A stretch of DNA of 64,000 nt from Afifella pfennigii DSM 17143 (GCF_000688515.1 NZ_JHZK01000011.1:37045-101044); one strand, 5' to 3'; positions 8,516 through 17,990 are shown, numbered from the stretch's first letter. The notes: generated by a model from the sequence alone, not told the origin. Made by a program: numbers and translations.

Positions 8516-8556
8516 GCCGCGGGCCCGATACGCGTGCTGTCCGTTCCGGCCCGCGC

Positions 8557-9642
8557 ATGTCCGCTCCCGCTCCCGCTTCCGGCTGCCAAAGCGCAATAGG
8601 GCCCGAAACGGCGCTTGTGCCCGTTGCCTTCGATGCCATCGCCGGCTGGCACGCGGACGATCACGCCCACGCTTTTGCAGCTTTCAGACTGTCGGCCGAG
8701 GCCTTGCTGAGCGGCGTCCCGCCCTGCCGCGGCCGGGCCGCTCGCGGCTTGCGGCAGACGGCCGAAGCCGCCGTTGCCATGCAAGATGCCGCTCGCGACA
8801 AGAGCGCCGCCCGCGCCTTCTTTGAACGTTACTTCACGCCATGGCGCTACCCCCATCCGGGCCTTTTGACGGGCTACTACGAGCCCGTCGTCGAGGCGCG
8901 GCTGGAAAGATCGGCCGAGTTCAGCGTGCCGCTCTACCGCCCGCCGGCCGGCTGCGCCGCCGAGGAGAATCCGCAAGAGGCGATTTGCGCGCCGGACCGT
9001 GCCGAAATCGAGGCTGGGGCGCTTGCCGGGCAGGGGTTGGAGTTCGTCTTTCTCGCCGATCCGGTGGCGGCTTTTTTCATCCACGTTCAGGGCTCCGCGC
9101 GGCTACGCCTGGAGGATGGACGCCAGATGCGCATTGCCTATGCCGGCAAGTCGGGCCACGCCTATACCTCCATCGGCCGCCTTGCCGTGGAGGAGGGGCT
9201 CCTTCCCGCCCAGGGTGCCGACAAGGCGGCGCTTGAGGCATTCCTGAAGGCCGACGAGGAAAGAGGGGCGGCGCTGATGCGCCTTAACCGCTCCTACATC
9301 TTTTTTCGCGAGGTGAAGGGCCATTCGGCGCAGGCCGGGCCGCTCGGCGCCGTCGGGGCGCCGCTGACGGCGGGACGCAGCGCCGCCGTCGACAGCGATC
9401 ACCTCCCCTTGCATTTGCCGCTCTTCATCGACGCGCCGCCGCTGCCGGGCTTCGGCGCGGCACCATTCCGGCGGCTGATGGTCGCGCAGGATGTTGGCTC
9501 GGCAATCAAGGGGCCGGGCCGGGCCGATCTCTTCGTCGGCACCGGCGAACCCGCCGGAACTGTGGCCGGCCGAATCCAACATGCGGGGCGCATGATCGCG
9601 CTCTGGCCGAGGGCCGAAATCGAGAAAGGCTCCGTTGCATGA
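8557..9642 (+). CDS. mltA: Membrane-bound lytic murein transglycosylase A
   Basis: MltA cleaves the glycan strands of peptidoglycan, forming 1,6-anhydro ends. The 361 residues contain the MltA-domain motif LLTGYYEP (about 105-112) and the C-terminal 3D domain, with Asp312 in MVAQDVGSAIKG, the expected catalytic aspartate, and a second Asp in RADLFVG. The ATG start at 8557 gives no signal peptide or lipobox, unlike E. coli MltA; no better upstream start was found, so export is unclear. Its stop overlaps the Smr gene start (ATGA). Confidence 0.9.
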   Translation: MSAPAPASGCQSAIGPETALVPVAFDAIAGWHADDHAHAFAAFRLSAEALLSGVPPCRGRAARGLRQTAEAAVAMQDAARDKSAARAFFERYFTPWRYPHPGLLTGYYEPVVEARLERSAEFSVPLYRPPAGCAAEENPQEAICAPDRAEIEAGALAGQGLEFVFLADPVAAFFIHVQGSARLRLEDGRQMRIAYAGKSGHAYTSIGRLAVEEGLLPAQGADKAALEAFLKADEERGAALMRLNRSYIFFREVKGHSAQAGPLGAVGAPLTAGRSAAVDSDHLPLHLPLFIDAPPLPGFGAAPFRRLMVAQDVGSAIKGPGRADLFVGTGEPAGTVAGRIQHAGRMIALWPRAEIEKGSVA

Positions 9643-10241
9643 CGAGGCGGCCCTCGCTCTCCGCCGAAGACTGGGCGCTGTGGGAGAAGGTGCGGCGCAG
9701 CGTGCGGCCGCTGCGCCGGAGGGCCGTGAAACCGGGGCCGGCGGATCGCGGCGCCAGCAAAGGCACATCGGATGGACAGAAGGCAGCGGCTGAAAGCGCG
9801 CCGGTGGCAGACAGCGTCGTTGCGGCCGAGGATTCCCGTCTCGGCGTGGCGACGGCGAGGCGCTTGCGGCCGGCAGCGCCGCCGCCTGCGGCCACGCGCC
9901 TTCAGCCGCGCGAGCGCCGCGATCTCGGCCGCGGGATGCGCGCACCGGAGGCCCGTATCGACCTGCACGGCATGACGCAGGCCCGCGCCCATGACCGACT
10001 TCTTGCCTTTCTGCGCGAGGGTCAGCGGCGTGGCATCACCATCGTCCTGGTGATCACCGGTAAGGGCGGGCCGGATGGGCGCGGTGTTCTGCGCGAAATG
10101 GTGCCGCGTTGGCTACGCGAGCCGGCCTTCGCCGAGATCGTTGTCGCCTACGATGGAGCGGCCCGCCGCCATGGCGGCGAAGGTGCGCTTTACGTCAGGT
10201 TGCGGCGCAGCGGGAATCGGCGGCGCACCGGCGGGGCGTAG
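9639..10241 (+). CDS. Smr/MutS2-domain protein
   Basis: A 200-residue protein with a charged, low-complexity first half and a C-terminal Smr domain from about 105. RIDLHGMTQARAHDRL holds the DLHGM motif, followed by VLVITGKGG and the closing strand. Smr domains bind or nick DNA or RNA; the cellular role of these stand-alone forms is not established. It starts inside the mltA stop codon. Its last 52 bases are also the last coding bases of the olsB-like gene on the opposite strand. Confidence 0.9.
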   Translation: MTRRPSLSAEDWALWEKVRRSVRPLRRRAVKPGPADRGASKGTSDGQKAAAESAPVADSVVAAEDSRLGVATARRLRPAAPPPAATRLQPRERRDLGRGMRAPEARIDLHGMTQARAHDRLLAFLREGQRRGITIVLVITGKGGPDGRGVLREMVPRWLREPAFAEIVVAYDGAARRHGGEGALYVRLRRSGNRRRTGGA

Positions 10242-11176
10242 CGGCCGGCATCGGTGCCGAAATGGTTGACATAGCGCGGATTGAGCGCGCTCACCGGCAG
10301 AATGATGAGGATGTCGGTGGTGCCGAACTGGTAGTCCACGACGGCGCCGTCGCCGATATAGGCGCCGAGCCTGAGATAACCTTTGATCAGCGGTGGAAGC
10401 TGGCGCAGCGCCGCGCGCGCATCGACCGCCTCCGCAGGCATGCGGTTCATATCCACATGCCGTTCCGCCAACGCCCGCACACTCCATTCCTCCGGGGCAC
10501 GTGCATTGTGATGCAGAAAGCTCAGTGGCAGGGCGAGCGCGTCCGGGTCGGTGCCGGCAAGGCTGGCGCAGCCGATCATCACGTCCATTCTGTGCATCAG
10601 CACATAGCTCCAGATGCCATGCCAGAGGAGTTCCACGGTGCGCTTGTCGCGATAGGGCTTCAACACGCAGGAGCGCCCCAGCTCCAGGAAGCGCAGATGC
10701 GGATAGCGAGCAATGAGCGGTGCGACGTCGTATTCACCAGCCGAGTAGAAACCGCCGTTGAGTTCGGCGATCTCCTGCCGCAGCAATCGGTACGTGCCGA
10801 CGATCTCCGGCTTCGAACGCAGGAAGGGGCGCCGCGGCACCGCGTGATCGAGGACCAGAAGATGGTCGCAAATGAGGTCGTAAGGGTCGGCGTCGCGGCG
10901 CAGGAAATGCGTTTGCGCGTCGGCAACGGCCGCCATCTCCTCGTAGAAGACGTGGTAGCGAAGGGCTTGTGAGCGGCGGATCTCGGAGGGGGAGCGGGCG
11001 AGCCGCGCTTCCAGATCGCCGAGCCGGCCGAGAGCATCGAGATGACGCGCCGCGCGCCAGGGCGCGCGGCCCGGCTTGGCGAAGGGGCGAACCAAACCGG
11101 CACCGCCATCTCGTCCGAAAGCGGGTGCAAAGCGGCGCACCAGCCGTCTCGGCGAGAGATTTTGACGTCCCTGCAT
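10190..11176 (-). CDS. olsB: OlsB-like N-acyltransferase (GNAT/hemolysin-related, ornithine lipid synthesis)
   Basis: This GNAT-fold enzyme resembles OlsB, which joins a 3-hydroxyacyl group from acyl carrier protein to ornithine, giving lyso-ornithine lipid. The motif LRYHVFYEEM (about 72-81) with ICDHLLVLD, then ELGRSCVLKPYR, mark the acyltransferase domain. The start ATG at 11176 has GGGAGG close upstream; the frame is open further up but lacks family similarity. The protein is 328 residues, slightly long, with a basic proline-rich tail. That tail is encoded in the 52 bases overlapping the Smr gene. The substrate is inferred; no olsA is in the window. Confidence 0.8.
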   Translation of the reverse strand: MQGRQNLSPRRLVRRFAPAFGRDGGAGLVRPFAKPGRAPWRAARHLDALGRLGDLEARLARSPSEIRRSQALRYHVFYEEMAAVADAQTHFLRRDADPYDLICDHLLVLDHAVPRRPFLRSKPEIVGTYRLLRQEIAELNGGFYSAGEYDVAPLIARYPHLRFLELGRSCVLKPYRDKRTVELLWHGIWSYVLMHRMDVMIGCASLAGTDPDALALPLSFLHHNARAPEEWSVRALAERHVDMNRMPAEAVDARAALRQLPPLIKGYLRLGAYIGDGAVVDYQFGTTDILIILPVSALNPRYVNHFGTDAGRYAPPVRRRFPLRRNLT

Positions 11177-11429
11177 GGCCTCCCTGCCCCCGGGGAATCG
11201 CGATCTCACTCCTTCCTCCCTTAATGGATCGCCGGTGCTTCGACCAGATACAAGCGTTGACCCATGCGCAAAAACATGGTGCCGCAAACGCGCTCGCGCC
11301 AGAGCGCGCAAACGATAAAGACTCGCCAAAACAGGATGATGCGCACGATGTGCGCCAAAGCGGGCCTTCTCGGCAAGGCCGGCCTCGGTCCCGCCTTGCG
11401 CAAGGCAGGTCGCTCGCGACAACCGGTCG

Positions 11430-12962
11430 CTACGCCGCTGCCGCGAGCAGCGTTCCGCTCTGCCGGAAGGAGAGGGCCTCGGCTATATGGATACGCCGCA
11501 CCTTTTCCTCCTGGTCGAGGTCGGCCAGCGTCCGCGCGACCTTCAACACCCGGTGATAGCCACGTGCCGAGAGCCCCATCGCCTCGGCGGCGTCGCGTAT
11601 CAATCGCGCGCCCGCTTCGTCCGGCGCGGCGACTTCCTCGATCAACCGGCTGCCGGCGCGCGCATTGGTGCGAATTCCGGCAAGCCCGCGCTGAAGATAG
11701 CGATCGCGCTGACGCGTTCGTGCCGCAGCGACCCGTTCGGCAACGACTGCGCTCGCCTCGCCGGTCCCGGGGGCGATGAGGTCGGCGGCGGAGACAGCCG
11801 GCACCTCCAGGCGCATATCGATGCGATCGAGAAGCGGGCCGGAGATGCGTGCCTGGTAATCGGCGGCGCAGCGCGCGCCGCGCCGGCAGCTATGTCCGGG
11901 CTCGCCCGCAATGCCGCAACGGCAGGGGTTCATCGCCGCAATCAGTTGGAAGGCGGCCGGATAGGTGACGCGGTGATTGGCACGGGCGATCATGCTCTCG
12001 CCGGCTTCCAACGGCTGGCGCAGCGAATCGAGCACGGCCGGCTGAAATTCGGGCAATTCGTCGAGGAAGAGAACGCCGTGATGGGCGAGTGAGACCTCAC
12101 CCGGCCGGGCATTGAGGCCGCCCCCAACCATCGCCGCCATGGAGGCGGAGTGATGCGGCGCCCGGAAGGGCCGCTGCGCCGATAGCCGCCCGCCGGCGAG
12201 CTGGCCGGCGATGGACGCGATCATGGAGACTTCCAGAAGCTCGCGCGGCTCCAGCGGCGGCAGGATGGAGGGCAGCCGGCTCGCCAGCATCGACTTGCCG
12301 GCGCCGGGCGGGCCCATCATCAGCATGTTGTGGCCGCCGGCGGCGGCGATCTCCAGAGCCCGCTTGGCGTTCTCCTGGCCGCGGATCTCCGAAAGGTCCG
12401 GCAGCGCCTCGGGGGTGGCTCGCAGCGCCGGTTTGGGCTGCGACAGCACCTGATTGCCGCGGATATGGTTGGCGAGCTGGATGAGGCTCGATGGCGCCAG
12501 GATCGAAAGCCCCTCGCCGGCCCAGGCCGCCTCGCCGCCGCAAGCCGCTGGACAGATCAGCCCCTTGCCGAGGGCGTTCGCCCCGATCGCCGCCGGCAGC
12601 ACGCCGGCTACCTGCTCAATTCGCCCATCAAGGCCGAGCTCGCCAAGGACGACATGCCCCTCGGCGGCATCGGAAGGCACCGCCCCCATCGCGGCCATGA
12701 GGGCGAGCGCGATCGGCAGATCGTAATGCGAGCCTTCCTTGGGCAGATCCGCCGGGGCGAGATTGACTGTGATGCGCTTGGCCGGCAGGGCTAGGCCCGA
12801 GGCGTGGATCGCCGCCTGCACCCGTTCCCGGCTTTCCGCCACCGCCTTGTCGGGCAGGCCGACGATGTTGAAGAGCGTGCGCCCCGGCGCGATCAGCACC
12901 TGCACGTCGACCGGGATCGCTTCGATCCCGCGGAAAGCCACTGTCGTGACACGAGAAACCAT
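11430..12962 (-). CDS. comM: YifB/ComM family Mg-chelatase-like AAA+ ATPase
   Basis: ComM is a hexameric helicase that promotes branch migration of incoming DNA during natural transformation; many non-transformable bacteria keep it. The 510 residues comprise an N-terminal Lon-like ChlI domain (1-170, beginning MVSRVTTVAFRGIEAIPV), an AAA+ domain with Walker A GPPGAGKS at 217-224 and Walker B LFLDELPEF, and a C-terminal Mg-chelatase domain. Between them is a cysteine cluster (CRCG, HSCRRGARC) that could bind zinc. A 253-base gap, with small hairpins but no gene I can support, lies between it and the olsB-like gene. Confidence 0.93.
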   Translation of the reverse strand: MVSRVTTVAFRGIEAIPVDVQVLIAPGRTLFNIVGLPDKAVAESRERVQAAIHASGLALPAKRITVNLAPADLPKEGSHYDLPIALALMAAMGAVPSDAAEGHVVLGELGLDGRIEQVAGVLPAAIGANALGKGLICPAACGGEAAWAGEGLSILAPSSLIQLANHIRGNQVLSQPKPALRATPEALPDLSEIRGQENAKRALEIAAAGGHNMLMMGPPGAGKSMLASRLPSILPPLEPRELLEVSMIASIAGQLAGGRLSAQRPFRAPHHSASMAAMVGGGLNARPGEVSLAHHGVLFLDELPEFQPAVLDSLRQPLEAGESMIARANHRVTYPAAFQLIAAMNPCRCGIAGEPGHSCRRGARCAADYQARISGPLLDRIDMRLEVPAVSAADLIAPGTGEASAVVAERVAAARTRQRDRYLQRGLAGIRTNARAGSRLIEEVAAPDEAGARLIRDAAEAMGLSARGYHRVLKVARTLADLDQEEKVRRIHIAEALSFRQSGTLLAAAA

Positions 12963-13047
12963 GTTCGCACCCCCGTCCTGGTTGCAAACATGCCCGAATG
13001 TGTTGCTTTTGGCAAGAACGAAAACGGAACAGGCTCGCCCTCGCGGC

Positions 13048-13992
13048 TTAGCCCGCCCGCCTTGCCTCGATCGCGTCCCAGACCATGGCCGCCGCGTCGA
13101 TGTCGGAGAACCGCTTTAATTCGCGGATGCCGGTCGGCGAGGTGACGTTGATCTCGGTCATAACGTCACCGATGACGTCGATACCGACGAGAATGAAGCC
13201 GCGTTCCTTCAGCGCCGGTCCGATACGGGCGCAGATTTCCAGGTCTCGGGCATTGAGCTCCGCCGCCTCGGCGCGCCCGCCGACATGCATGTTGGAGCGC
13301 GCATCGCCGAGCGCCGGCACCCGGTTAATAGCGCCGGCTGGCTCGCCGTCGACGAGAATGATGCGCTTGTCGCCCTGGCGTACCTCCGGCAGGTAGCGCT
13401 GGACCACGAAGGGCTCACGAAAGGTGGTCTCGAAGAGCTCGATGAGGGCGGATAGGTTCTCGTCGCCCTCGCCGATGCGGAAGACGGCGGCGCCGCCATT
13501 GCCGTAGAGCGGCTTGAGGATGATGTCGCGATGCTCGGCGCGAAAGTCGCGGATGGCGGCGATGTCGCGGGCGATTAACGTCTGCGGCATCAGGTCGGAG
13601 AATTCGGTGACGAAGAGCTTTTCCGGCGCATTCCTGACATGGGCCGGGTCGTTGACGACGAGCGTTTTAGGATGGATGCGCTCCAGAAGATGCGTGGCCG
13701 AGATATAGGCCATGTCGAAGGGCGGGTCCTGGCGCATCAGAACGACGTCGAACTCCTCGAGCCGGCGCCTCTCCTCTTCGCCAAGCCGGTAATGCGCCCC
13801 TTCCTCGTCCTTAACTGTCACGGGGCGAAGGCGGGTGAATACCTCGCCCCCTTGCATGGAGAGCTGCCAGGGCTCGTAGTAGAAGAGCTGATGGCCGCGC
13901 GCCTCGCCCTCCAGCATCAGCGCGAAAGTGGTGTCGCCCGAAATGTCGATGCGGCCGATCGGGTCCATCTGCACCGCGACGGAAAGCGCCAT
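13048..13992 (-). CDS. gshB: Glutathione synthetase
   Basis: GshB joins glycine to gamma-glutamylcysteine with ATP to make glutathione. It is an ATP-grasp enzyme of 314 residues starting [31 protein letters not shown] is the glycine-rich loop, and [12 protein letters not shown] near the C-terminus is a conserved substrate and metal motif. The frame is open from 14016, but the ATG at 13992 has GGAG seven bases upstream and gives the family N-terminus. It lies 56 bases after yraN on the same strand. Confidence 0.95.
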   Translation of the reverse strand: MALSVAVQMDPIGRIDISGDTTFALMLEGEARGHQLFYYEPWQLSMQGGEVFTRLRPVTVKDEEGAHYRLGEEERRRLEEFDVVLMRQDPPFDMAYISATHLLERIHPKTLVVNDPAHVRNAPEKLFVTEFSDLMPQTLIARDIAAIRDFRAEHRDIILKPLYGNGGAAVFRIGEGDENLSALIELFETTFREPFVVQRYLPEVRQGDKRIILVDGEPAGAINRVPALGDARSNMHVGGRAEAAELNARDLEICARIGPALKERGFILVGIDVIGDVMTEINVTSPTGIRELKRFSDIDAAAMVWDAIEARRAG

Positions 13993-14048
13993 GTTCGTCT
14001 CCACAGGGATCGTCACCCTGCGTTAGCCGCGTGGCCGGCCCGATGCAA

Positions 14049-14414
14049 TTAGTCCGGCGGGCGAAAGGCGTCGGCAAGGTGCACCGGCCAGCGCCAGGGC
14101 GCGACAAGGACGAGGTCGAAGCGCTGCGTCAAGTGGATGGCCGAAGGGTGGCGCGTCACCCACAGGCTCGCCGCCGCGCCGATGCGCCTTTCGGCGCGTT
14201 TCGTCAGCGACCATTCGCCGATATCGGCGCTATGGCGCCGCTTCACCTCCACGAAGGCGATGGTGGCGCCCCGCTTGGCGATAAGGTCGATCTCGCCGAG
14301 CGGCGTGCGGTAGCGCCTGGCGAGGATGCGGTAGCCTTTGGCCGTCAGCAGGAGGCTGGCGATCCATTCCGCCGACAGGCCGCGCCGCAAGGCCCGTCGC
14401 CGCGCCCTGGTCAT
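14049..14414 (-). CDS. yraN: YraN family (UPF0102) putative endonuclease-fold protein
   Basis: A 121-residue protein of the restriction-endonuclease-like fold. The core motif GEIDLIAKRG...AFVEVKRR contains the Asp and Glu-x-Lys typical of the nuclease site (about 41-59). No biochemical role is firmly known; it is often, as here, encoded beside rsmI. Its start overlaps the rsmI stop as ATGA, so the two are probably coupled, with gshB following. Confidence 0.9.
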   Translation of the reverse strand: MTRARRRALRRGLSAEWIASLLLTAKGYRILARRYRTPLGEIDLIAKRGATIAFVEVKRRHSADIGEWSLTKRAERRIGAAASLWVTRHPSAIHLTQRFDLVLVAPWRWPVHLADAFRPPD

Positions 14415-15322
14415 CTGCCGGCTTCCTTGGAAGCTTCTTTGGAAAGGGCGAGAGCGCGTTGATAGAGCTCGCGCCGCGACAGGCCCGTCGCCTCGGCCAC
14501 CTCGCGGGCGGCGTCCTTGACGCCCATATGGAGGAGCCTTTCGCTGAGCATCGCCGCAACTTCCGCGTCGCCCGGCGCTTGCGACGCGCTCTCGGCTGGC
14601 GGGCCGACGACGAGCACGATCTCGCCGCGCTGGTGTGCCTCGGCGGCGGCGGCGATCTCCTCAAGCGATCCGCGCAGGAAGACCTCGTTGAGCTTGGTGA
14701 TTTCCCGGGCCAGGCAGGCCGGGCGCTCGCCTAGAATCTCGGCGGCGTCCTCGGCAAAGGCTTTGAGACGATGCGGCGCCTCCAGGAAGACGAGTGTGAA
14801 GGGCAGCGTGGCGAGGCTTTGCAGGGCTTGCCGCCGCGCCTTCGCCTTGGCCGGCAGGAAGCCGGTGAAGAGGCAGGGGCCCTCGCCGAGCGCGGCGACG
14901 CTGAGCGCGGCCGCGAGGCTCGACGCGCCTGGGATCGGCGCCACCTTGAGCCCCGAAGCGGCCGCGCGCGCGACGAGCCTCGCCCCCGGATCGGAGATGA
15001 GCGGCGTGCCAGCATCTGAGACGAGCGCCACCGCCGCGCCCTCCGCGATCGCGGCAAGGATGCGTTCCTCCGCGGCCGGGCCGGAATGCTCGTGATAGGC
15101 CCTCAGCGGCGTGCGGATGCCGTAGCGCGCCGTCAGCTTGCGGGTGACGCGCGTATCCTCCGCGGCGATGAGGTCGGCGGCGGCGAGCACTTTCAGGGCG
15201 CGCAGGGTGATGTCGCCGAGATGGCCGATCGGCGTCGCCGTGACATAAAGGCCCGGCGCCAGGGCTGGCGCCGCAATCTCCTGTCCCTCGACGACGAAAG
15301 TCGCCCGTCTCGCCTCTTGCAT
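14411..15322 (-). CDS. rsmI: 16S rRNA (cytidine1402-2'-O)-methyltransferase
   Basis: RsmI methylates the ribose of C1402 in the decoding centre of 16S rRNA using S-adenosylmethionine. It is a tetrapyrrole-methylase-fold enzyme with LYVTATPIGHLGDITLRAL near the N-terminus, AAEDTRVTRKL, and VSDAGTPLISDPG, all family hallmarks. The start ATG at 15322 gives 303 residues; in-frame ATGs at 15379 and 15421 are alternatives, the last overlapping the start of the divergent lipoprotein gene at 15420. The ribosome site is weak for all. It leads the rsmI-yraN-gshB run. Confidence 0.93.
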   Translation of the reverse strand: MQEARRATFVVEGQEIAAPALAPGLYVTATPIGHLGDITLRALKVLAAADLIAAEDTRVTRKLTARYGIRTPLRAYHEHSGPAAEERILAAIAEGAAVALVSDAGTPLISDPGARLVARAAASGLKVAPIPGASSLAAALSVAALGEGPCLFTGFLPAKAKARRQALQSLATLPFTLVFLEAPHRLKAFAEDAAEILGERPACLAREITKLNEVFLRGSLEEIAAAAEAHQRGEIVLVVGPPAESASQAPGDAEVAAMLSERLLHMGVKDAAREVAEATGLSRRELYQRALALSKEASKEAGR

Positions 15323-15419
15323 CTTGCCGGCTCGCTCTTGAGGCGGCGTGCCCGGCCGCTTATGACATTCCGTAGGCATGAATGGAACGGCTGGCAACCG
15401 CCGGCGCGGGAGTTGAGGC

Positions 15420-16643
15420 ATGAGGCACGAGCGACAAGGGGCGGGCGCCGTGGCCGCGAGGTTCTACGCGCGCATTGGCGGCGTCATCGCCGCCCTTGCG
15501 ATGGTTTTCGCGCTGGCGGCCTGCACCTCCTTCTCGCCAGGCGGTTTCGGCACCGTGGCCCCGCCTCCCGCCGCCGATCAGGGGCGCGTTGCGACCGGCG
15601 AGGTGATCGGCCAGGGTTCCACGCGCGTCGCCATGCTGTTGCCGCTGTCGGCCACCGGCAATGCCGGCAATGTCGGCCGGGCCTTCCGCAACGCCGCCGA
15701 GATGGCGATGCGCGATTTTCCGAGCGCCGGCATCCAGCTCGTCATCTACGACACGGCCGGCACGCCCTCCGGCGCGCAGCTTGCCGCCAACAAGGCCATC
15801 GCCGAGGGTGGGCAGATCGTTCTGGGGCCGCTGTTTTCCAACTCCGTCGGCGCCGTGGCGCCGATCGCCCGCCAGGCCGGCGCGCCGGTCGTCGCCTTCT
15901 CCTCCGACACGGCCGTCGCCGGGCCGGGCGTCTATCTCCTCTCCTTCCTGCCCAATTCCGACATCGAGCGCATCGTCTCCTACGCCTCGGCGCAGAACCG
16001 CAAGGCCTTCGCCGCGCTGCTGCCCAACGATGCCTACGGCACGGTGGCCGATGCGGCCTTCCGCCAGGCGGTCGCCAGCGCAGGTGGACGCGTGATGGCG
16101 ATCGAGCGCTACGAGCGCAACGATGCCGATATCCGCGCCAAGGTGGCCGCGATCGCGGCGATCGCGCCGCGCATCGACGCGCTGCTGGTACCGGAAGGCG
16201 GGCAGATCCCCGGCGCGGTGGCGCGCGGCCTCGGCGCGGCGGGCGCCCAGATCAAGCTTCTCGGCAGCGGCCAGTGGGACGATCCGGCGGTCACCAACGA
16301 TCGCGCCGTCGCCGGCGGCTGGTTCCCGGCCCCGACCAAGAAGGGCTTCCAGGGCTTTGCTTCGCGCTATGCCAGCGCCTATGGCGGCCCGCCGCCGCGC
16401 AACGCCACGCTCGCCTACGACGCGACGGTCCTGGCCGCGGGTCTGGTGCGGCAGAACCCGGGCAATGCCTTCTCCACGACGCTGCTCACCAATGCCAACG
16501 GCTTCAGCGGGCTCGACGGCGTCTTTCGCCTTCGCAGCGACGGCACCAACCAGCGCCAGCTGGCGGTCTTCGAGGTGACGGGTTCGGGCGCGCGCGAGAT
16601 CGAGGCGGCGCCGCGCAGCTTCTCCGGCGGTGGCGGCTTCTGA
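15420..16643 (+). CDS. Penicillin-binding protein activator-like / periplasmic-binding lipoprotein
   Basis: A 407-residue lipoprotein with an N-terminal membrane segment (about 17-34) and a lipobox LAAC, Cys35 being the lipidation site. A type I periplasmic-binding fold follows: VAMLLPLSATGNAGNVGRAF, QIVLGPLFSNSVGAV and FAALLPNDAYGTVADAA. The fold is shared by leucine-binding proteins and by LpoA, the activator of penicillin-binding protein 1A in gammaproteobacteria. The position divergent to rsmI mirrors rsmI-lpoA in enterics, which favours the LpoA-like role; activity is inferred. No transporter genes are adjacent. Confidence 0.85.
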   Translation: MRHERQGAGAVAARFYARIGGVIAALAMVFALAACTSFSPGGFGTVAPPPAADQGRVATGEVIGQGSTRVAMLLPLSATGNAGNVGRAFRNAAEMAMRDFPSAGIQLVIYDTAGTPSGAQLAANKAIAEGGQIVLGPLFSNSVGAVAPIARQAGAPVVAFSSDTAVAGPGVYLLSFLPNSDIERIVSYASAQNRKAFAALLPNDAYGTVADAAFRQAVASAGGRVMAIERYERNDADIRAKVAAIAAIAPRIDALLVPEGGQIPGAVARGLGAAGAQIKLLGSGQWDDPAVTNDRAVAGGWFPAPTKKGFQGFASRYASAYGGPPPRNATLAYDATVLAAGLVRQNPGNAFSTTLLTNANGFSGLDGVFRLRSDGTNQRQLAVFEVTGSGAREIEAAPRSFSGGGGF

Positions 16644-16823
16644 ACCGGCTTGCCGACGGGCCGGCGGCGGACGAGGCGCCGCTCGGCGAGAGGATGCCGG
16701 CTGGCGCAACAGCTTCGATTTTAACCGTCTTTTAGAATACTTCGCGACGTTTGAGCGCCTCCTGGCCATATTTGCGCTGGGAGAGCGGGGGCGCGCCTGG
16801 CAGCATTGCAGAGGAACGCCCTG

Positions 16824-17897
16824 ATGGAGAACGTAGGCAGGATCGACAGCGCGCGCTACCGCGTCGCCTGGGTCGACGTCGCCAAGGGATTTTGCATCGT
16901 CATGGTGGTGATGATGCATTCCACGCTCGGCGTGGAAGCGGCGATGGGCGAGACCGGCTGGATGGGCACGCTGGTGGAATATGCCCGGCCCTTCCGCATG
17001 CCGGATTTCTTCCTCATCGCGGGCCTGTTCCTGCCGGCGCGTATCGCCGCGCCGCTGCGCCTTTACGTCGACCGCAAGATCCTGCACTTCGTCTATTTCT
17101 ACGTCTTGTGGCTGACCATCCAATTCGCCTTCAAGGCGCCTGCCTTCGCCGCCGATTTCGGCTGGGCGGGCACGCTCGGGCTTTATCTTCACAGCTTCGT
17201 GGAGCCTTTCGGAACCCTCTGGTTCATCTACCACCTCGCCATCTTCTTCGCCGTCACCCGGCTGGTGCATAACCGGGTGCCGTTCTGGCTCGTCTGGCTC
17301 GTCGCCGCGGCGCTGGAGATCGCGCCGATCCACACCGGCTCCATGCTGATCGACGAATTCGCCTCCCGCTTCGTCTATTTCTACACCGGCTTCATCCTGG
17401 CCGGCGCCATCCTGCGCTTTGCCGAACGCGTCGACCGGCACATGGCGCTCGGCCTCGTCTATCTGGCGCTCTGGGGCGTTCTGAACGGCTTTCTGGTCTT
17501 CAGCGGCATCGCCGATTGGCCCTTCGTCTCGCTCGCCCTCGGCCTTGCCGGCGCCATCGCCGTGTGCATCGCCGCCGTCCTGGCGACCAAGACGCTGGCG
17601 ATGCGCCCGCTCACCTATCTCGGCCAGAACTCCATCGTCGTCTATCTCGCCTTCTTCCTGCCGATGGTCGTCTCGCGCGAGGTGATCCTGCGTTCCGGCC
17701 TCGTCAGCGATGTCAGCCTCATCGCGCTTTTGGTGACGGCGGCCGGCGTCATCGGACCGATTATCCTCTACGAGCTGACGCGGCGCACCGGCTGGTGCAC
17801 CTTCCTCTTCGTGCGGCCTTCCTGGGCGCGCATCGACCAACCCTGGCAGAAGGGCGCGGCGCGCGGCCAGAAGGCGGCCATCGCCCCGGCAGAATAG
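16824..17897 (+). CDS. Acyltransferase family 3 integral membrane protein
   Basis: A 357-residue membrane protein of the acyltransferase 3 family, which moves acyl groups onto sugars of lipopolysaccharide, exopolysaccharide or Nod factors. The family start is seen in RVAWVDVAKGFCIVMVVMMH, with conserved charged residues and His in the first helix. RPFRMPDFFLIAGLF follows, then about nine further hydrophobic helices and a short basic cytosolic tail. The open frame begins at a TTG (16806), but the ATG at 16824 is preferred, with GAGG 12 bases upstream. The acceptor cannot be read from the sequence; no polysaccharide genes are adjacent. Confidence 0.87.
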   Translation: MENVGRIDSARYRVAWVDVAKGFCIVMVVMMHSTLGVEAAMGETGWMGTLVEYARPFRMPDFFLIAGLFLPARIAAPLRLYVDRKILHFVYFYVLWLTIQFAFKAPAFAADFGWAGTLGLYLHSFVEPFGTLWFIYHLAIFFAVTRLVHNRVPFWLVWLVAAALEIAPIHTGSMLIDEFASRFVYFYTGFILAGAILRFAERVDRHMALGLVYLALWGVLNGFLVFSGIADWPFVSLALGLAGAIAVCIAAVLATKTLAMRPLTYLGQNSIVVYLAFFLPMVVSREVILRSGLVSDVSLIALLVTAAGVIGPIILYELTRRTGWCTFLFVRPSWARIDQPWQKGAARGQKAAIAPAE

Positions 17898-17990
17898 GCT
17901 CGCGGCCGCGGGCGGCGCCGTGCCCAGGCGCCGCCTTCGCTCCGCCGGACTTTGCTTGAAATTGCCGCCCGGCCGGTCAAATCTCCGGCC

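Noticed and set aside
8534..8556. Upstream start for mltA that would add a signal peptide
   Set aside because: The nearby GTG at 8534 is out of frame, and no in-frame hydrophobic leader was found between the Tim44-like gene and 8557.
11221..11403. 60-codon minus-strand frame between comM and the olsB-like gene
   Set aside because: No recognisable similarity, no clear ribosome site, and it overlaps small palindromes. It could be a short peptide but cannot be supported.
16716..16740. TTTAGAA half of an iron-control-element-like motif upstream of the acyltransferase gene
   Set aside because: Only one half-site is present and the symmetric second half is missing.
15360..17840. 826-codon minus-strand open frame opposite the lipoprotein and acyltransferase genes
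   Set aside because: It spans two well-supported opposite-strand genes and their gap and has no recognisable domain.
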